The notes under the pieces were generated by a model. The model did no database searches. It saw only the letters and a list, made by a program, of their open reading frames with translations, and was not told the DNA's origin. From positions 11,699,859 through 11,763,858 of the forward strand of contig CM012955.1 of assembly GCA_000181795.3 (NCBI GenBank): a DNA stretch of 64,000 bases, given 5' to 3'. The DNA is from Trichinella spiralis. Its lineage: Eukaryota; Nematoda; Enoplea; Trichinellida; Trichinellidae. The position numbers and the translations under genes are program-made. Of the stretch, positions 12,166-24,800 are shown piece after piece. Each line of letters begins with the position of its first letter. Within the stretch, counting starts at the first letter, position 1.

Positions 12166-13757
12166 TGTAGCAATAGCGGTTGACAACACTTTCTTGTTGA
12201 TTTTTTCTCCTTTTATACTTATTTATTTTTTTATCAAATACTAGAATATTTATAAAAATATTAATAAGCGCATAATGTGTTTTTTATCTGAATATTTGCA
12301 GAAATATACGAAATGACTTTTTCAACATGTGGATTAAAAAGTTTTTTTGCAGTAATTTCCCACAAACTAGCAAATGAAAACAGGAGAGTTTTCTTCATCT
12401 GTGTATCAATTTGGATACACTTCGAGACAATAAATTCTTGCAATTAATTGCTGCTCGTTACCCAGACAACTAACACCCAAGCAAAAGGTATACTGTAAAT
12501 ATACAGGATACTCTCTTATTGAATTATATTGACCTGAATTTGATATTTAATGAACAAATAACAAACTAACAGTTCATCGTTATTTAATACTTTTGAATAA
12601 TATTATTGCTTGACACGTTTATTCACTTTAAAAATTCTTCAAATCACTTTTGACTTCAATACAGTATTACTAAAAGACAATAATTGAAAAAACAATTTCC
12701 ATGATTGTCGTAAACGAAATTTCATTTAAGATAAAAATTATAATGAACAATTAATATTGCATTTCATGAGTAAATGTGACATGCAATACTTTTCTTTAAA
12801 AATAACAAAATAGTAAAATAAAAATTCAAACAAGATTGAGTATTCTTTTATATAAAATATATAAAATGCAAAATATACATTGCGGAAAATTATTTTTTAA
12901 CAAATTCTAAAGTATCCATCAATATTGTACATTACTTATATATTGATTTTAATTATTTACACTGTAGTATAAACAATCGGTATCCAAATAGTGGAATACA
13001 AAAAACATAAATAAATAAATAAAGGGTAAACGTAATCTAAAATAAAATTAAATGAGAAAATATCATATTAAATTCACGAATGCCACTGTGCATTTGAATT
13101 CGCTTAAATGTAAAAAATTGGTTTTACCTTAATTTGATGAAGCATAGCCAGAGTATTATCTGACTTCCTTTACGCGCGTAAATGAATTAATGAAATAAGA
13201 CTTTTGCAATGTCATGATGAATTTCATTTATTTTATTTAACTGCGTTATAAGGAATTCATTTTACATAACTTCCATATTAGAAATTCATTTTACGTTCAA
13301 CATGCATATACACATTGTTTTCGAATTAACAAGCTATACACACTCTGCTGAACAAAATATGAAATTAGTTTCATGCTCATATAAACATAATTTAAGTAAT
13401 ATTTTCTGGAATTTCTGTTCCTAAAAAATAATACAACTGATTTTTCCACGGAAGGAAAATTACCTGATTTTCAATCGAAACAACAGCTTCTTAGTTAAGC
13501 ATGTATAGTAGAAAATATTAAAAATTGTTAAATACCATTAAAATCAAAATAACATCTATCCGTACAGTTGAACAATTTGTAGTTCTATGTAAATTAAAAT
13601 ATTAACAAATAATTAATTAAGTTAAAAGCGTTGCCAAAACGTTTCAACTTCATATGTAATGAAGGCTACAAAATTCGAAAAATTACTAAAAAAACAAAAA
13701 TATTTTTGACACAAATAAAAAAGCATTTTAATTTCAAGTAGCTAACGCAACTAAATA
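12166..13757. other. Intergenic AT-rich stretch between ARID2 island and COA3
   Basis: Very AT-rich, with no protein or RNA gene that I can support. The right-hand end should hold the 3' UTR of the minus-strand COA3 gene. Confidence 0.6.
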
Positions 13758-13982
13758 TCACGACTTATTCGGAGGTTCAAAATTATCGAGAAATGTTTCT
13801 TGCTTAATAGCATAAATTGTGTAGAAGTAAATTGCCAAAGCTGAAGTCCCAAGAACTAAGCCAACCATGTTGCTGCGTTGACGTGCCAAACGATTTCGAC
13901 CCACCCTTTCAGCTGTAGTTTGATTCAGAGTGTTCATAAAATACTTTGCCAATGGATCAGTTTGTGGGTTTGAATTTTCCAT
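13758..13982 (-). CDS. COA3: COA3/CCDC56-like cytochrome c oxidase assembly factor
   Basis: A small mitochondrial inner-membrane protein that stabilises newly made COX1 during cytochrome oxidase assembly. One exon encodes 74 aa. A basic stretch (RNRLARQRS, residues 29-37) is followed by one membrane helix (about 39-59) and then the conserved motif KQETFLDNFE. This matches the human arrangement of RRRT-basic, helix, then SQERFLDELE. Human COA3 is 106 aa; here both tails are shorter. The ATG follows ACATAG directly, so the mRNA may start at a trans-splice site, or a small upstream exon could exist. Confidence 0.8.
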   Translation of the reverse strand: MENSNPQTDPLAKYFMNTLNQTTAERVGRNRLARQRSNMVGLVLGTSALAIYFYTIYAIKQETFLDNFEPPNKS

Positions 13983-14751
13983 CTATGTCAAATAAAAAAA
14001 TAAAAGCACAGCACAAAAAATACGCAACAGAAATTTGTAATACGGAATATAAAACCAAAATAAAAAATTTTTAATGTTAATCTCAAAAAATAACCATAGC
14101 TTACCTTCAAGAAAGATTTCGAAATATAAAAAAAAGTAATATCAAAACAAAACAAATCCTCAGAGCCTTATTGGATACTGTATTTTTCAATAAAAATGAG
14201 AAACATTTTTTATATATAAAGTAGCATATATTTACAATTGATAATTGTACATTTTTATATAATAAAATTTAATATGGCTGCACTCTAAATTATTTTGATA
14301 CGTAAACAAATATGTGCAGAAACTTTGAAATTCTATTTTGGGACTAGATCAAATGCAGCTTATAATGAACAATTTAAAATATTTAAAAATAAATTGATTT
14401 ATTAAATTTATATAATATTATTATTAAATTAATTTTATGTCCAATTTATTCTTTAATGCTTGGTCATAAAAGAGACATGTATACATATAAACATATACAT
14501 AGGATACAGTAATCCTTTTCAATGTAGTTGTGAAAGAGCATAATAAATTAAAAAATTAACATATTTACAAAATTTATTGTTTTTTTTATTTTATTTTATG
14601 TTTAATATGTTATGCTGAGTAATGTTTACTTGTAATCAAACTGATATGATTCTCAGGTTAGTTAATGAAAACATATTTACTTCCATCATTGTTAGGTGAC
14701 TCGCTATACTGAAACTGATTGATAGCTTTTACTGTATTGCTCTTTTTTGCT
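13983..14751. other. Divergent intergenic region, COA3 / hnRNP M
   Basis: A 770 bp AT-rich spacer between two head-to-head genes. It must hold both promoters. I see no GC boxes or CCAAT boxes that stand out and no gene. Confidence 0.6.
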
Positions 14752-17343
14752 ATGGAAGGGTATGCGCCTTATTTTTCAGTTCGATTGTTCCTAAAAGCAT
14801 GTTTTTTGATTTTTTAGTGCAAGGCGAAAGCGTTCTTCGAAAGATATCTCTTCGGATAAGATGGTTTACATTAGCAATATTCCATATGATATTCGTTGGA
14901 TGGAGCTGAAGGATATTATTCGAGAGAAAGCTGGCGATGTTTCTTACGTTGAAATGATTGAAAAAGGTGACGGAAAATCTAAAGGCTGTGCGTAAGTGCT
15001 AATGGTTGATTTTGATTAATTCAATATCTTGCGTTGACTACATCGCTGATTGCATTTTTCATTATTTTATTTTAATACCTTAATTGAAAAATGGATATTT
15101 AGCAGCTGTGATGGAAGTTCATTTTTTATTTTGTTTTGGATTACTTGAATTGTTTGTTTAGATTGGTAGAATTTAAAGACCGGGAAACAGCAAAGAAATG
15201 TGTGGAGAATATGCACCGTATGACTGTGAAAGATCGTTCTATTGTGGTGAAAGAAATTCGAGTACTTGTAACAGTTTGTTTCACTTGTTGTTGTTGTTGT
15301 TTTTATTATTGAAAGGAATGAATTTAGGATCCTGAAAGATTTTTTAAAAGGGTGAAAGAAGAGACAGGCGTCGACTTTTTTGCCAATCAAAGTGGACAGA
15401 AGAATTTTCCTATTGAAGAACCACCGAAAGAGATATTTGAAACCTTCGGCTTGAGTCCAGTGTTTTTGCGAGGCTTAGGAATTCACTCTGCGTTAAGCAA
15501 TCGAGTTTTTGTTAGCAACGTATTGTAGTTTGCAGCAATATTTTAAGAAACATGGTGTATAGCAAATTTTTTTAGCTCCCTATTACAGTGGGGCCTTCGA
15601 AATTGAAAGAAGTGTTTTCATTGGCAGGGAAAGTTCTGGACGTTGATTTTCCGTTGGACAAGACCGGAAAGACTAAGTGCGTTGCTTGCATCGAGTTTGA
15701 ACATCCTCTTGAAGCTGTTCAAGCGATTTCAATGTTGGATTCACAAAAATTATATGATAAAATGTTGTGTGTTCGTATGGTGGGTATAGAGAGTGACAAG
15801 CTTTACAATAAGCGGTGAGTATGGTCGCAATTTAGGACAATGCAGTGACTCGTAAGCGTCGAGAATCTAGAATGCCTGGCGAACTGCCTTACGGGTTACA
15901 ATCCGTTGGGCAAGGATTGGGATTAAACGGTGTCCCATTGGTTAATGTTAGTCAAGTTGTGAATAATAGTAATTGATTTAATGATTTGTTCAGATAATAT
16001 TATACGAATGTAAAAATGGGTTTTTAGCGGCAAATGCAGCTTCTTTTAACAATCAGTCTTTACTGGGTTCAAATCCATTGATGAATCAGGGTTTTCAACC
16101 ACCGCAAAGCATGAACCCACCTTTTGGTCCAAATCGACCTCCAGCTGGCCCAATGCCTGGTGGTAATGGAATCGGTGTTGGAATACCGATGGGACGGAGT
16201 TTTGATGGCCCACCCACTATTCCTATGGCTCCAGGGGCTTTCGATCAAGGCCCGATGATGGGTGCTAGTCATCCATTTGATAAAGCCGATATGCCTCCAT
16301 TAGGAATGGGCGGCGGTGCAGGTGGAATGAATGTTGGATTTGGAGCGCCCGCTGCTATAAATGGCAATTATCGAAGTTTTCCATCACTTTTGTCGAATGC
16401 ACCGGACTTTGAATACATGCAAAGTGGAGGTGGTCCTGGACAACCAGGTGGGTTCCCAAATCGTCCTAATTCGCGCACGATCATTGTCCGCAATGTAAGT
16501 ATTCAGAATATAATTTATTATGTAGTGCGTTGTTGTTAGCTTACTGTAATTATTATATAATTTGTAAGTGTTTTTAATTTAACGATTTGGTTTCAGCTGC
16601 CGTTAGATTTCACTTGGCAGTCTCTGCGCGATCGCATGCGATGTTATGGCGAGGTTGAGTTTGCCGACATCATTCAACCGGGAGTTGGAAAGATACGTTT
16701 TAAGAGCACCTTCGACGCGGACAAAGCATACGGTTAGTTTTGTAATTTTGGGGTTTATGTTATTTTATAGATGTTGTTGTTGTTGTTGTTGTTGTTGTTG
16801 CTATTGTTTTCTTTTGTTTGATTATAACTCCCGTACTGTTCACGTACTCATATAGTTGCAATCGGGGGCGTAGCGCAGCACTACAGGCTTTGGTTTCATA
16901 ATTGCTTATAGTCGGGTTTACGAGATATTGCAAGTTTGTCATTTATTCATACAGTCATAGTTTACAAGTATTCTTCTTGTTTTTCATGTCTTGCTCGAGT
17001 TGTCGTTTTTCTGTTTACTGTAAATTCTTTTTTGGAATAGTTAAAATTTGCCTTATTACATTTTGAAAAAGTGAAATATGCAAAAAGGGAATAGTGGTTT
17101 TTGATAGTTTTCTACAGAAATTGCGGATAATTCATTCTGGTCTGATTGATTTCTTGACCTTTTTCATAAATGATGTCCATCCGAGCAAGTGTTTAAATTT
17201 GTTTGCTGAAGTCTTCAGGTTGAGCTACGCCCTTGATTGTTGTCAGCTGAATTTGATCATTCTGAGCGTTTTGCGTTTAAGGTTCGCTGAACGGTTTGGT
17301 TGTAGAAGGTCGTCCTATCGTCGTCGATTTCAGTATCGATTAA
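14752..17343 (+). CDS. HNRNPM: hnRNP M / MYEF2-like protein with three RRMs
   Basis: A nuclear RNA-binding protein that influences pre-mRNA splicing in its family. Nine exons join in phase: 14752-14759, 14818-14991, 15162-15261, 15328-15519, 15576-15779, 15836-15950, 16028-16494, 16597-16732 and 17282-17343, giving 485 aa. RRM1 is about residues 19-94 (VYISNIPYDIRW), RRM2 about 152-226 (RVFVSNLPITVG), a Gly/Met/Pro-rich linker about 250-410, and RRM3 about 413-485 (TIIVRNLPLDFTWQSL, ending VVDFSID). The segment between RRM2 and the linker, RMPGELPYGLQSVGQGLGL, also matches vertebrate hnRNP M. The Met-rich repeats of the human protein (about 730 aa) are much reduced. The first coding exon is only 8 nt (ATGGAAGG). 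The intron 15951 donor (GTCAAG) is weak, so that edge is less sure. Confidence 0.92.
16733..17281 (+). other. Last intron of hnRNP M gene
   Basis: A 549 bp intron splits RRM3, between GCATACG and GTTCGCTGAAC; the join restores the RRM3 helix 2 to strand 4 sequence AYGSLNGLVVEG. It contains a TTG trinucleotide run near 16772-16800. A tRNA-like 5' half near 16863 was considered and rejected. Confidence 0.8.
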
Positions 17344-20300
17344 TCAATTTTGCTTCACCTGTGAAGAAAAATATTTTATTAAACCGACCGTTGGTTTTGT
17401 TTTATTATGGTGCTTTATTATTTGTTTTTCAACACATTAATTTTACTTCATTACAGTTCCCTTTTAAATCTTGTATACTTCATCTACTGATATCGGCGAA
17501 ATTCACTGCATGTTCATCACGTTGTGCAGGATGTAGTGTTATATTTTTCATCATTTGTTCTTTCTGTGTAGTTTTCCGAGAATTTTATTAATTATTGCAC
17601 TCTTCAATTCATATTTATTCACGTATTATTCTTCATTCTCCGTAATGAAAGTTCTTTCTTTTACTGCTGTTATTGAACAGCGCTGTTGCATATCAATTTG
17701 TTAACTTAGTCCTTATGTAGCTGGGCAAAATTTTCATTTTACAAGTACTCTCAGTTCTGTATCCTGATTAATAAATCGACGTATTATTCATGTCTGATTT
17801 GTTTTCAAGCATACGGTTTTGATTGCGTGATTTCAAAATTATCAAGGAAGAAAAGAAAAAAAAGTGAATTCGTCAGAACTTATATTTTATTATTATATTA
17901 TCAGAGGTCCAGTCAATTCATTTCTATATTTTTTATGCTATCTAACTAAGCAGATCGGTGCAAACATTTACATGCATATATTTTTGTTTATTTTTTTGAA
18001 AATTTAAATGCCGGAAATTCGTATGTCTGTGACCTTCACATGTTAAAGAGGGAAGGTTTCTTCATATTCAATAATTATTGTGAAAAGTATTACTGTGTGT
18101 TGCAACCGCTGAACAATGGTATATCTTTTACGGAGCATGTTGCGATAAACAGAAAACGGTTCGATTTTTAATTTTTAGATGCTGCATCAGCTTTTCAGAT
18201 ACGTCAGTGTTTTGCAAATTTGTTTGCTGCGATTGGTGAAGAAGGCTGAAGGAAAAAATTACATTAAACGATTGTTTTTCTTTGATTTCAGATTTTTTCG
18301 ATTGTTTTTGCATACATTTTCGTTTTCAAGGGGTAAATAATAGCGAATCGGTCAAAAAAAGTTTTCCATCCAATACATTTGTTAGTCTATGCATCTTTCG
18401 GTATTTAACGGAAAAGTGAAAAATTTGGTTTTCATTTTTGACTAGAGCATGGAATTTGAAGTACATTGTGGAAAAATCGCAACAAATACACACACGAAAA
18501 GGCAAAATCGTCCTTTTTCTCCTGTTTTTGGTTTGAGATTTTCAATTTGCAGGGTTTTTGTTCAGATGACAGTGAACTGCTTCGACTGTTAGAATTTCAG
18601 TTTGCATTCAGTTCAGTGTTTTACTATTTTCAGAATGTTCTCCTGGTATTTGCAAACTTTCATTCTGACAGTTTCATTAATAAAGCAGAAGCAAGCTTTC
18701 AGCATCTGATTGCACTTATTTTAATTTCACAACGCAGTTTAACATTAGTTGTCAAGGATTATTTTATATATGAATCTTTAGTAGTTTTATTTTTCAAACT
18801 GCTTTCAAATACATTAAAAATGGAAGTGAATTTGAAGATTTTTCAGTTGAAGAGGTAATGAATAAACAGCGTTGGTAACAAACCAGAAGCGATTTATTCA
18901 TAACTTGAATAGGCCATTCCAAGTGCGGAATTAAAAATAATGGAACATTGTGTGTGTTCGTCTCTGCACTGTTATTCGTAATGGTTATTTCAACGCAATT
19001 AATCACATTGCTAACTGGGAAATTTAACATAGATTAACTCAGCCATAATGTCTGCTGTTGTTCTTTAGGATTTTACTCAGAAGCAACTGTTTTTATATTT
19101 CACAGTAAAAACCGTTTTTGAACGATAACTCTGGCTGTGTTGTGAAACATATCACCAAAAATTGTGACGTCAAAAATTTTCTGATTCATGAGAAAAAGCA
19201 TACTGTAGTATTCGATTGGTATACTGTGACTCGAAAGAATTATTCATAATTTGCGGCAGTTCATTTCTTTACTGTTGAACTACTTGCATGTTTTCAACTA
19301 AAAGTTTTTTGCCGGATAATGCATCATTGAATATGCTATGAATTTCAGCGTTTTTGTTTTAATTTTAATTTGAAATGTGTAATATAATGCGTAATATGTA
19401 TTTACAGATGAAATTTTGTGTTGTTTTAGATATAATGAAAAGTGCGAGCTATTAGTAATAAAAAGAAAAGCAGGTAGGTCAAGATAATGTTATCAAAGAC
19501 CATTGTTCTGTTTGGATTTCAATTTGTTAAATTATACGATTGTTTCATTCAAAGTCCAAAAAGGTAAAATGTGGTGATCTGTATTTTAGGCGATAACGCG
19601 TATATTTGATTAATAAATTTGAAAACTCCATTACTTGTGTTAAATCATTGATATCTGCTTTTAGCCAAACTTATCAGTGTTTATTTTGATGCGTTGTACC
19701 AAGTGTCATGCAAGTTTTATTTTGCTGTTTATTTTATATGAAATTGTTTTGTTTGTAGTATTGAATAACATTCTTTTACATCTGATTTGTTTAAATTATA
19801 ATGTTGAATTTTGAGGTAACAAATCATATTTTTATAGGGGATAGTTTTTTATCTTGTTTTTATTTTGCTTCTTAATGTTTTCATTTCCATTGAAACAATA
19901 AAAAGCAACATGAAAACATTCTGATTTGAAGAAAATTTATCAACAATTTTTAATTTCTACTTTTTAACAGGTATAATAATAAGAATGAAATAATCCACAT
20001 GACTATTGGAACGTCGAAATATTTTAATGTAACAAATACTGTTAGAACATTCTGCAGTTTTGGTAAAGTCAACAAAGCAAAAGCGAAAAGGGAAATTCGC
20101 TTACGTATTAATGCAGACAAAGTCATCAGTAAATATTTAAGGGACATTGAATGAATTCATTGAAGTATACGTTAAAAATATTGCTGCAAAGTGAAAATTT
20201 TTTATTTCATAAAGTAACATTTGTTTTCATGATTGCAGGAAAACTCTCTGCGTTTTTATTACATTAAAAACTGATTTCTTTCATTAATCTTGCCTCTAAT

Positions 20301-20617
20301 TTTTAAATTCTTTAAAAATAAAAATCATTTGTGGTTAATTAAAAATGCCTTTTATATTGATAAAATGTTTGGTTCAATTTATACTATTTTCATATTTCAT
20401 ATGAAAATTTACTTTTTCATTCTAAATGAGAAATAAATGAAGAAATAGATTAAAAATTCAAACATTAAAGAATTTATGCAACAGCTATTAAGCCAAAATG
20501 AAAATGAACTTAGAATTAATACCTGCACATCATTTACGTACGGTATTAAATCACTGGTAAACAATAGAAACTCATCTCGTTCGTTTGTCATAAATATATT
20601 TGGTAGAAATATAAATA
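17344..20617. other. Gene-poor AT-rich stretch, hnRNP M to ATP synthase F6
   Basis: A 3.3 kb interval holding the hnRNP M 3' UTR and the F6 promoter region. Several open frames of 60-130 codons occur on both strands, but all are Phe/Leu/Ile-rich with no recognisable motif and no supporting splice structure. Nothing else is supported. Confidence 0.6.
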
Positions 20618-21253
20618 ATGTTGAGAAGTTCTTTTCGGTGCACTCGTTACATGTCTCGTGCATGGTTGTCAGCGACCTCCTGCCGAAATCAGCAGCGTTC
20701 ATCGTCCGATCCTATTCAGCAATCATTCATTGAAAAAATACGTTCATTCACTCAGAAGCAGGCTGCTCTCGGTGCGGGATTTCTTGTGGAAGCATCACCT
20801 ACTCTTACAGACGAATACAAAGAAGAGACGAATAGGTTGGCTCGTATTTATTCTTATACTGATGACTGGCTGAAGTTTCCTACTATGAAATTTGACGATA
20901 GCAAAATTAGCATAATCGGCTTGGATGAACCGCATAAAATAGAAGAGGAAAGATTGGAAGTTCTCGACACCATTTCAGAACGTGAATTTTCTCCAAAAAT
21001 TACCACTCCACTTGACATTCCTTTGGAAACTGAAGGATATGCGTTACAAATCTTTAACGAAGACGATTCTTCCTTGGAACCCAATTTAGATGAAGTTCTT
21101 GAAAATGATTATCTGTTATGCAATCCAGAAGACGAACAATTATATGACGATGACAAAATTATTTATTATGATCATCTTGGTGAAAGCGATTCAACACCTG
21201 AACCTGAAGTGATTAAAACGAAGGAATCAGAGAAATTTGATGTTCGTTTTTAA
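20618..21253 (+). CDS. ATP5PF: Mitochondrial ATP synthase coupling factor 6 with acidic C-terminal extension
   Basis: A stator (peripheral stalk) subunit of mitochondrial F1Fo ATP synthase. One uninterrupted exon encodes 211 aa. Residues 1-32 are rich in Arg, Ser and aromatic residues and lack acidic ones, as in a mitochondrial presequence. The core matches factor 6: DPIQQSFIEKIRSF (about 33-46), then YKEETNRLARIYSY, then LKFPTMKFDD near residue 90. Vertebrate precursors stop soon after this FPTFKFEDP-like motif (about 108 aa). Here roughly 110 further residues follow, rich in Glu, Asp, Ser and Pro. C. elegans F6 also departs from the vertebrate form, so some tail may be a nematode trait, but this one is long. 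The start gives the best presequence. The core assignment is confident; the role of the tail is unknown. Confidence 0.85.
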   Translation: MLRSSFRCTRYMSRAWLSATSCRNQQRSSSDPIQQSFIEKIRSFTQKQAALGAGFLVEASPTLTDEYKEETNRLARIYSYTDDWLKFPTMKFDDSKISIIGLDEPHKIEEERLEVLDTISEREFSPKITTPLDIPLETEGYALQIFNEDDSSLEPNLDEVLENDYLLCNPEDEQLYDDDKIIYYDHLGESDSTPEPEVIKTKESEKFDVRF

Positions 21254-21886
21254 TATTGGCATGTTGTCATGAAGAATAATTTTTTTATTGTGAATAACTG
21301 ACTAAGTGCGAAGGTATGAACATTTGCATTTTGTTAAAATTTGAGGTTTGAGTTTTATTTACAACATCGGTTTGGAATAAATGTCTACGTCGTGCACTCA
21401 TGTCTTTTATAAGTAAATGTATGTATGTGAATTTTCTACAATAAACTATAAATAAAATGCAGGCATTGAAATGAATACAGAATTTTACTTTCAGTAAGAA
21501 TATAATCAATAAAAATAGCAGAAGTTTTACGTACGTATGTTCTTTTTTTCGGTTTGACAACTACTCAAAAACAAATATCATCAGATCAACATGTTGACGC
21601 TTGTAAAAAATTGAAAAAACAGATTTTGGAGGGTTAATAAAATTTTTAAATTTTAGATCAAATAAATTATAAAACAATATCACTACCAAATCAGTTACCA
21701 GAACTGCTTATACAGATTTCGGCTTATTATATGACAATATTTAAACTTGATTTTCATTATATTACAGTATTATTGTTAATTTCCCAAAATGATGGTGTAG
21801 GATGTTTGTCTTCTTCATGAATTTTAGTCCGCTTTGTATGTAAAACCTGGTTGAAATTCAGTAATATGTATATTTTACTTTGAAAA
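21254..21886. other. Intergenic, F6 to BLTP1
   Basis: A 630 bp AT-rich spacer between two genes in the same direction. A candidate AATAAA lies near 21376 for the F6 transcript. No further gene is seen. Confidence 0.6.
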
Positions 21887-24800
21887 ATGTTAATAATTCA
21901 ACTTACGGCAGTGCTGTTTCATTGTGTTTTTGCAGTACCTCTTCTTTCATCAAATGATTCAGAATTTGTTTTGGAGAATTCTGGTTTTTGGAAAACGACT
22001 CGAAGTGATGGGCTTCATTATATTTTTTCAGATATTGAGTGGAATGTGAACTTTGCAGTTTTGTTATTTTCCTTAGTGTTTACTGTATGTTGGATATGCT
22101 ATTTAATGTTTTACAATTGCCGTCTGTTAGGCTATGTTGTTACTAAGATTATCAGAAAATTTTGCAATTCAGATAATATGGAATTTTCAATTGGTTCGAT
22201 CTCATTTTCTGCTTTAACTGCAAGAATAATGTTCCGAGATATGAAAATTTACACCGAAGATTATACGATTCGTGTGACTGATGGTCTAGTGCAGTTTAGA
22301 TATTGGTCATGGTATTCAGAACCGATAACAGGGTCTGATGGATTTCAGTTTGGTAAATCCTATTTAAATGTTGTGTTAAATGGCTTTGAATGTCATGTTT
22401 ACAATCAGCTGAGAAGTTACACATCTTTTGATTCATTCTTGAAAGACTGTGACTTATGCAAAAGTAAGCTTTAATGGTCAGTTTTTGTTTTCTTTTTATA
22501 ATTTGAAAAATTTCTTTTCTTTCAGGAAAAACGACTTTTGACAATTTGAACTCTGGTTGGTCTGTATGGAAAAAGGTAAAAAAAATATTTTCTATAATTC
22601 ACATAAAAATTACATATGGTCGGCTGGTGTTCGGAAATCGTTATTTGCCAAATTCAATGTTAGTCACGTTTGACAGCGCATCTGGCAATTTGCACTTCGG
22701 GTTAATAGAAGCATCGTACAAATTTCAGTGTGTTTGTGAAAATTTTAATGTGAAGTTGGAGAAAAGTTTAGAATACGCAGACGCGTATGAATCCCCACCG
22801 CGATTGATGGGCGGTGGCTTCGTCGTTTTGCAAAGTGCGAAAATGTCATTTTTGCATATTCAAAAACGCATTATTAAAGATAGATGTGTTTATATCGAGT
22901 GGCAGAATGAATTTGAACTTGGAAAAGCTACATCAATACGTTACGGTCCATGGGCAGATCGACAACGAAGCCGTTTGTATAAATTCTTTTTTCCATATGA
23001 ACGCACTTATCCTGAGAAGTTGCCAGTGCAGTCGGAAAATTTCAAGCATACTTTAAAGGTAATTGGAAAATTTTAAATATTCATTTCAGATAAAGCATAT
23101 TTCATCAGTTGATCATAATTTCTTTTTTACTGTAGCGTAATGTATATGAATTTTTATAAATATACTTGTTTGGATTAGTGTAATATATTTTTCAAGTAGG
23201 CTTGAGTTTTCGAATAGAAGAAGTAGTTTTGATGTATAATGTTGTTTCACGGTTCAGAGAGATTGAGAAGAAAAATTTATTTTGTTCATAATATTTTGTG
23301 TTGAATTTGTTTTGTTGTCATTGTCGCCGGTCAGTATTATCTATGACGTTAGGGAGGCTTGTATTTTCAACGTTGAACAAGTGAATATGTGAATTTCCAC
23401 TTTTGCCGTACATGTGTATATTTTAATTATTAGATAACATTCTTGGAGAGCACAGTTCTGGATGTGCTGTTCATCAAAGAAGACGTTCCAAATGCTATTC
23501 ATTGTAGTTTTGGTTGTGGTTCGTTTGTGAAAGTGGTGAATCCGGTGGCGGAGGACCGGCATAAAACGTGCCATGGCGTCGAGTGCCATTTTGTTAATTT
23601 TGAAATGTTGACTAGCTTGGAATTTCGACAGCTTATTTGCGCAGAAAAGTTCGACTTGTTGCTGCATGTAACTTATCCGCAACTTTGGACTGAAAGTCAG
23701 AATTGGAATTTTCAATTTAACTTGTCCAACACGACGTTCTGGTTTGTATTTTGTCATCGAAATTTTTTTGTCGATTTGCTCAACGACTGGTCTGACTGTG
23801 AGCCGGTAGATTTGTACAGATTTTTCCCATACCAAGTGCGTGTTGGGTTTGGGTTTGAAAATTTGGAAATCGTATTTGTGACGAACTTGTACAATTGGAT
23901 CGACACTTCTTCGCAGGATGTGGAAAATTGGTTGACGTTGTTGTACGTTTGCCGTGGCGAGATGGAACTGGTGTTACCGTTTGAGCGGTTCGATCCGTCC
24001 ACCATGACAATACCACTGCGAGCGTCGGTTGGCGAGGGTGTGGTTCGCTGTCACGTGCCCAAGCAGAGTTTGTTGAATTCGTTCGTCTGGTTGAGTCACG
24101 TGGACGAGAATCGCTGTTGCCCAATATTTGAACCGTTGGAAGAGTTGAATGCCGATCGTCTGTGGTCAAGGGTGGCCGACGACAAGCAAGCCTGGTTCAA
24201 CAGTTGGACCTTTGCCGGCTGGACACTGCTCGGTGAGTACAAGTACCATCTGTCGCCGGTTCGACAGGCTCACGTGAACACCGAGCCGGAAGTATCCGGC
24301 TCGGATTCGTTGCTTGTCGACTTGCAGGTGAACACGTCGACGAAATTGATCAGCGCGGAATTGTTGCGCTGTTTGTCGAATTTGAAGGACAATTATTTTG
24401 GCAACAGTCAACAATTTGTTGACATCTCTTCAGATAGCTACAGTAAATCCCACTTTGACAGCAGTGGAATAGCGGGAGCCGGTGAGACGGACCAGGGCAG
24501 GCCGTTGGAAGTGAAAGTGTCATTGTTGTTGCTGACCGTTCGAGCCTACTTGTCCGGATGTTGTGCCGACCAACCGACCGCGTGCTGCTTTAGCTGCGAT
24601 CGGATGTTGTTCGAACTGTCCAAAGTCGACAAGCAGCATCGTATGCAGTTGCTGGTGTCACCGATTCAGCTCAACGTTGCCGATTCCAAAGCCAGCTTGT
24701 CGTCGTTGCAGTTGTGCTGCGAGTGGAATTTTCCAAACTGGGCCCCGAACCAAGCCGCTGTACAGACGATGGAAGTGAGGTTCGGTGATTTGGAGGCCGT

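Noticed and set aside
11963-12244. 93-codon frame in the CpG-rich island
   Set aside because: Starts in GC-rich sequence and runs into AT-rich sequence with no motif; composition explains its length.
15780-15835. Continuing hnRNP M exon 5 to a later donor (AAGCG|GTGAGT)
   Set aside because: It would put the following exon out of frame with an early stop; the ATG|GTGGGT donor keeps the frame and matches the vertebrate KMD junction.
16860-16935. tRNA-like segment (GGGGGCGTAGCGCAG, resembling an acceptor stem and A box)
   Set aside because: No matching B box, anticodon arm or pairing 3' acceptor strand follows at the right distance; it lies in an intron of the hnRNP M gene.
18466-18858. 130-codon plus-strand frame in the hnRNP M to F6 spacer
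   Set aside because: Phe/Leu-rich translation, no motif, no supporting splice sites, typical of AT-rich intergenic sequence.
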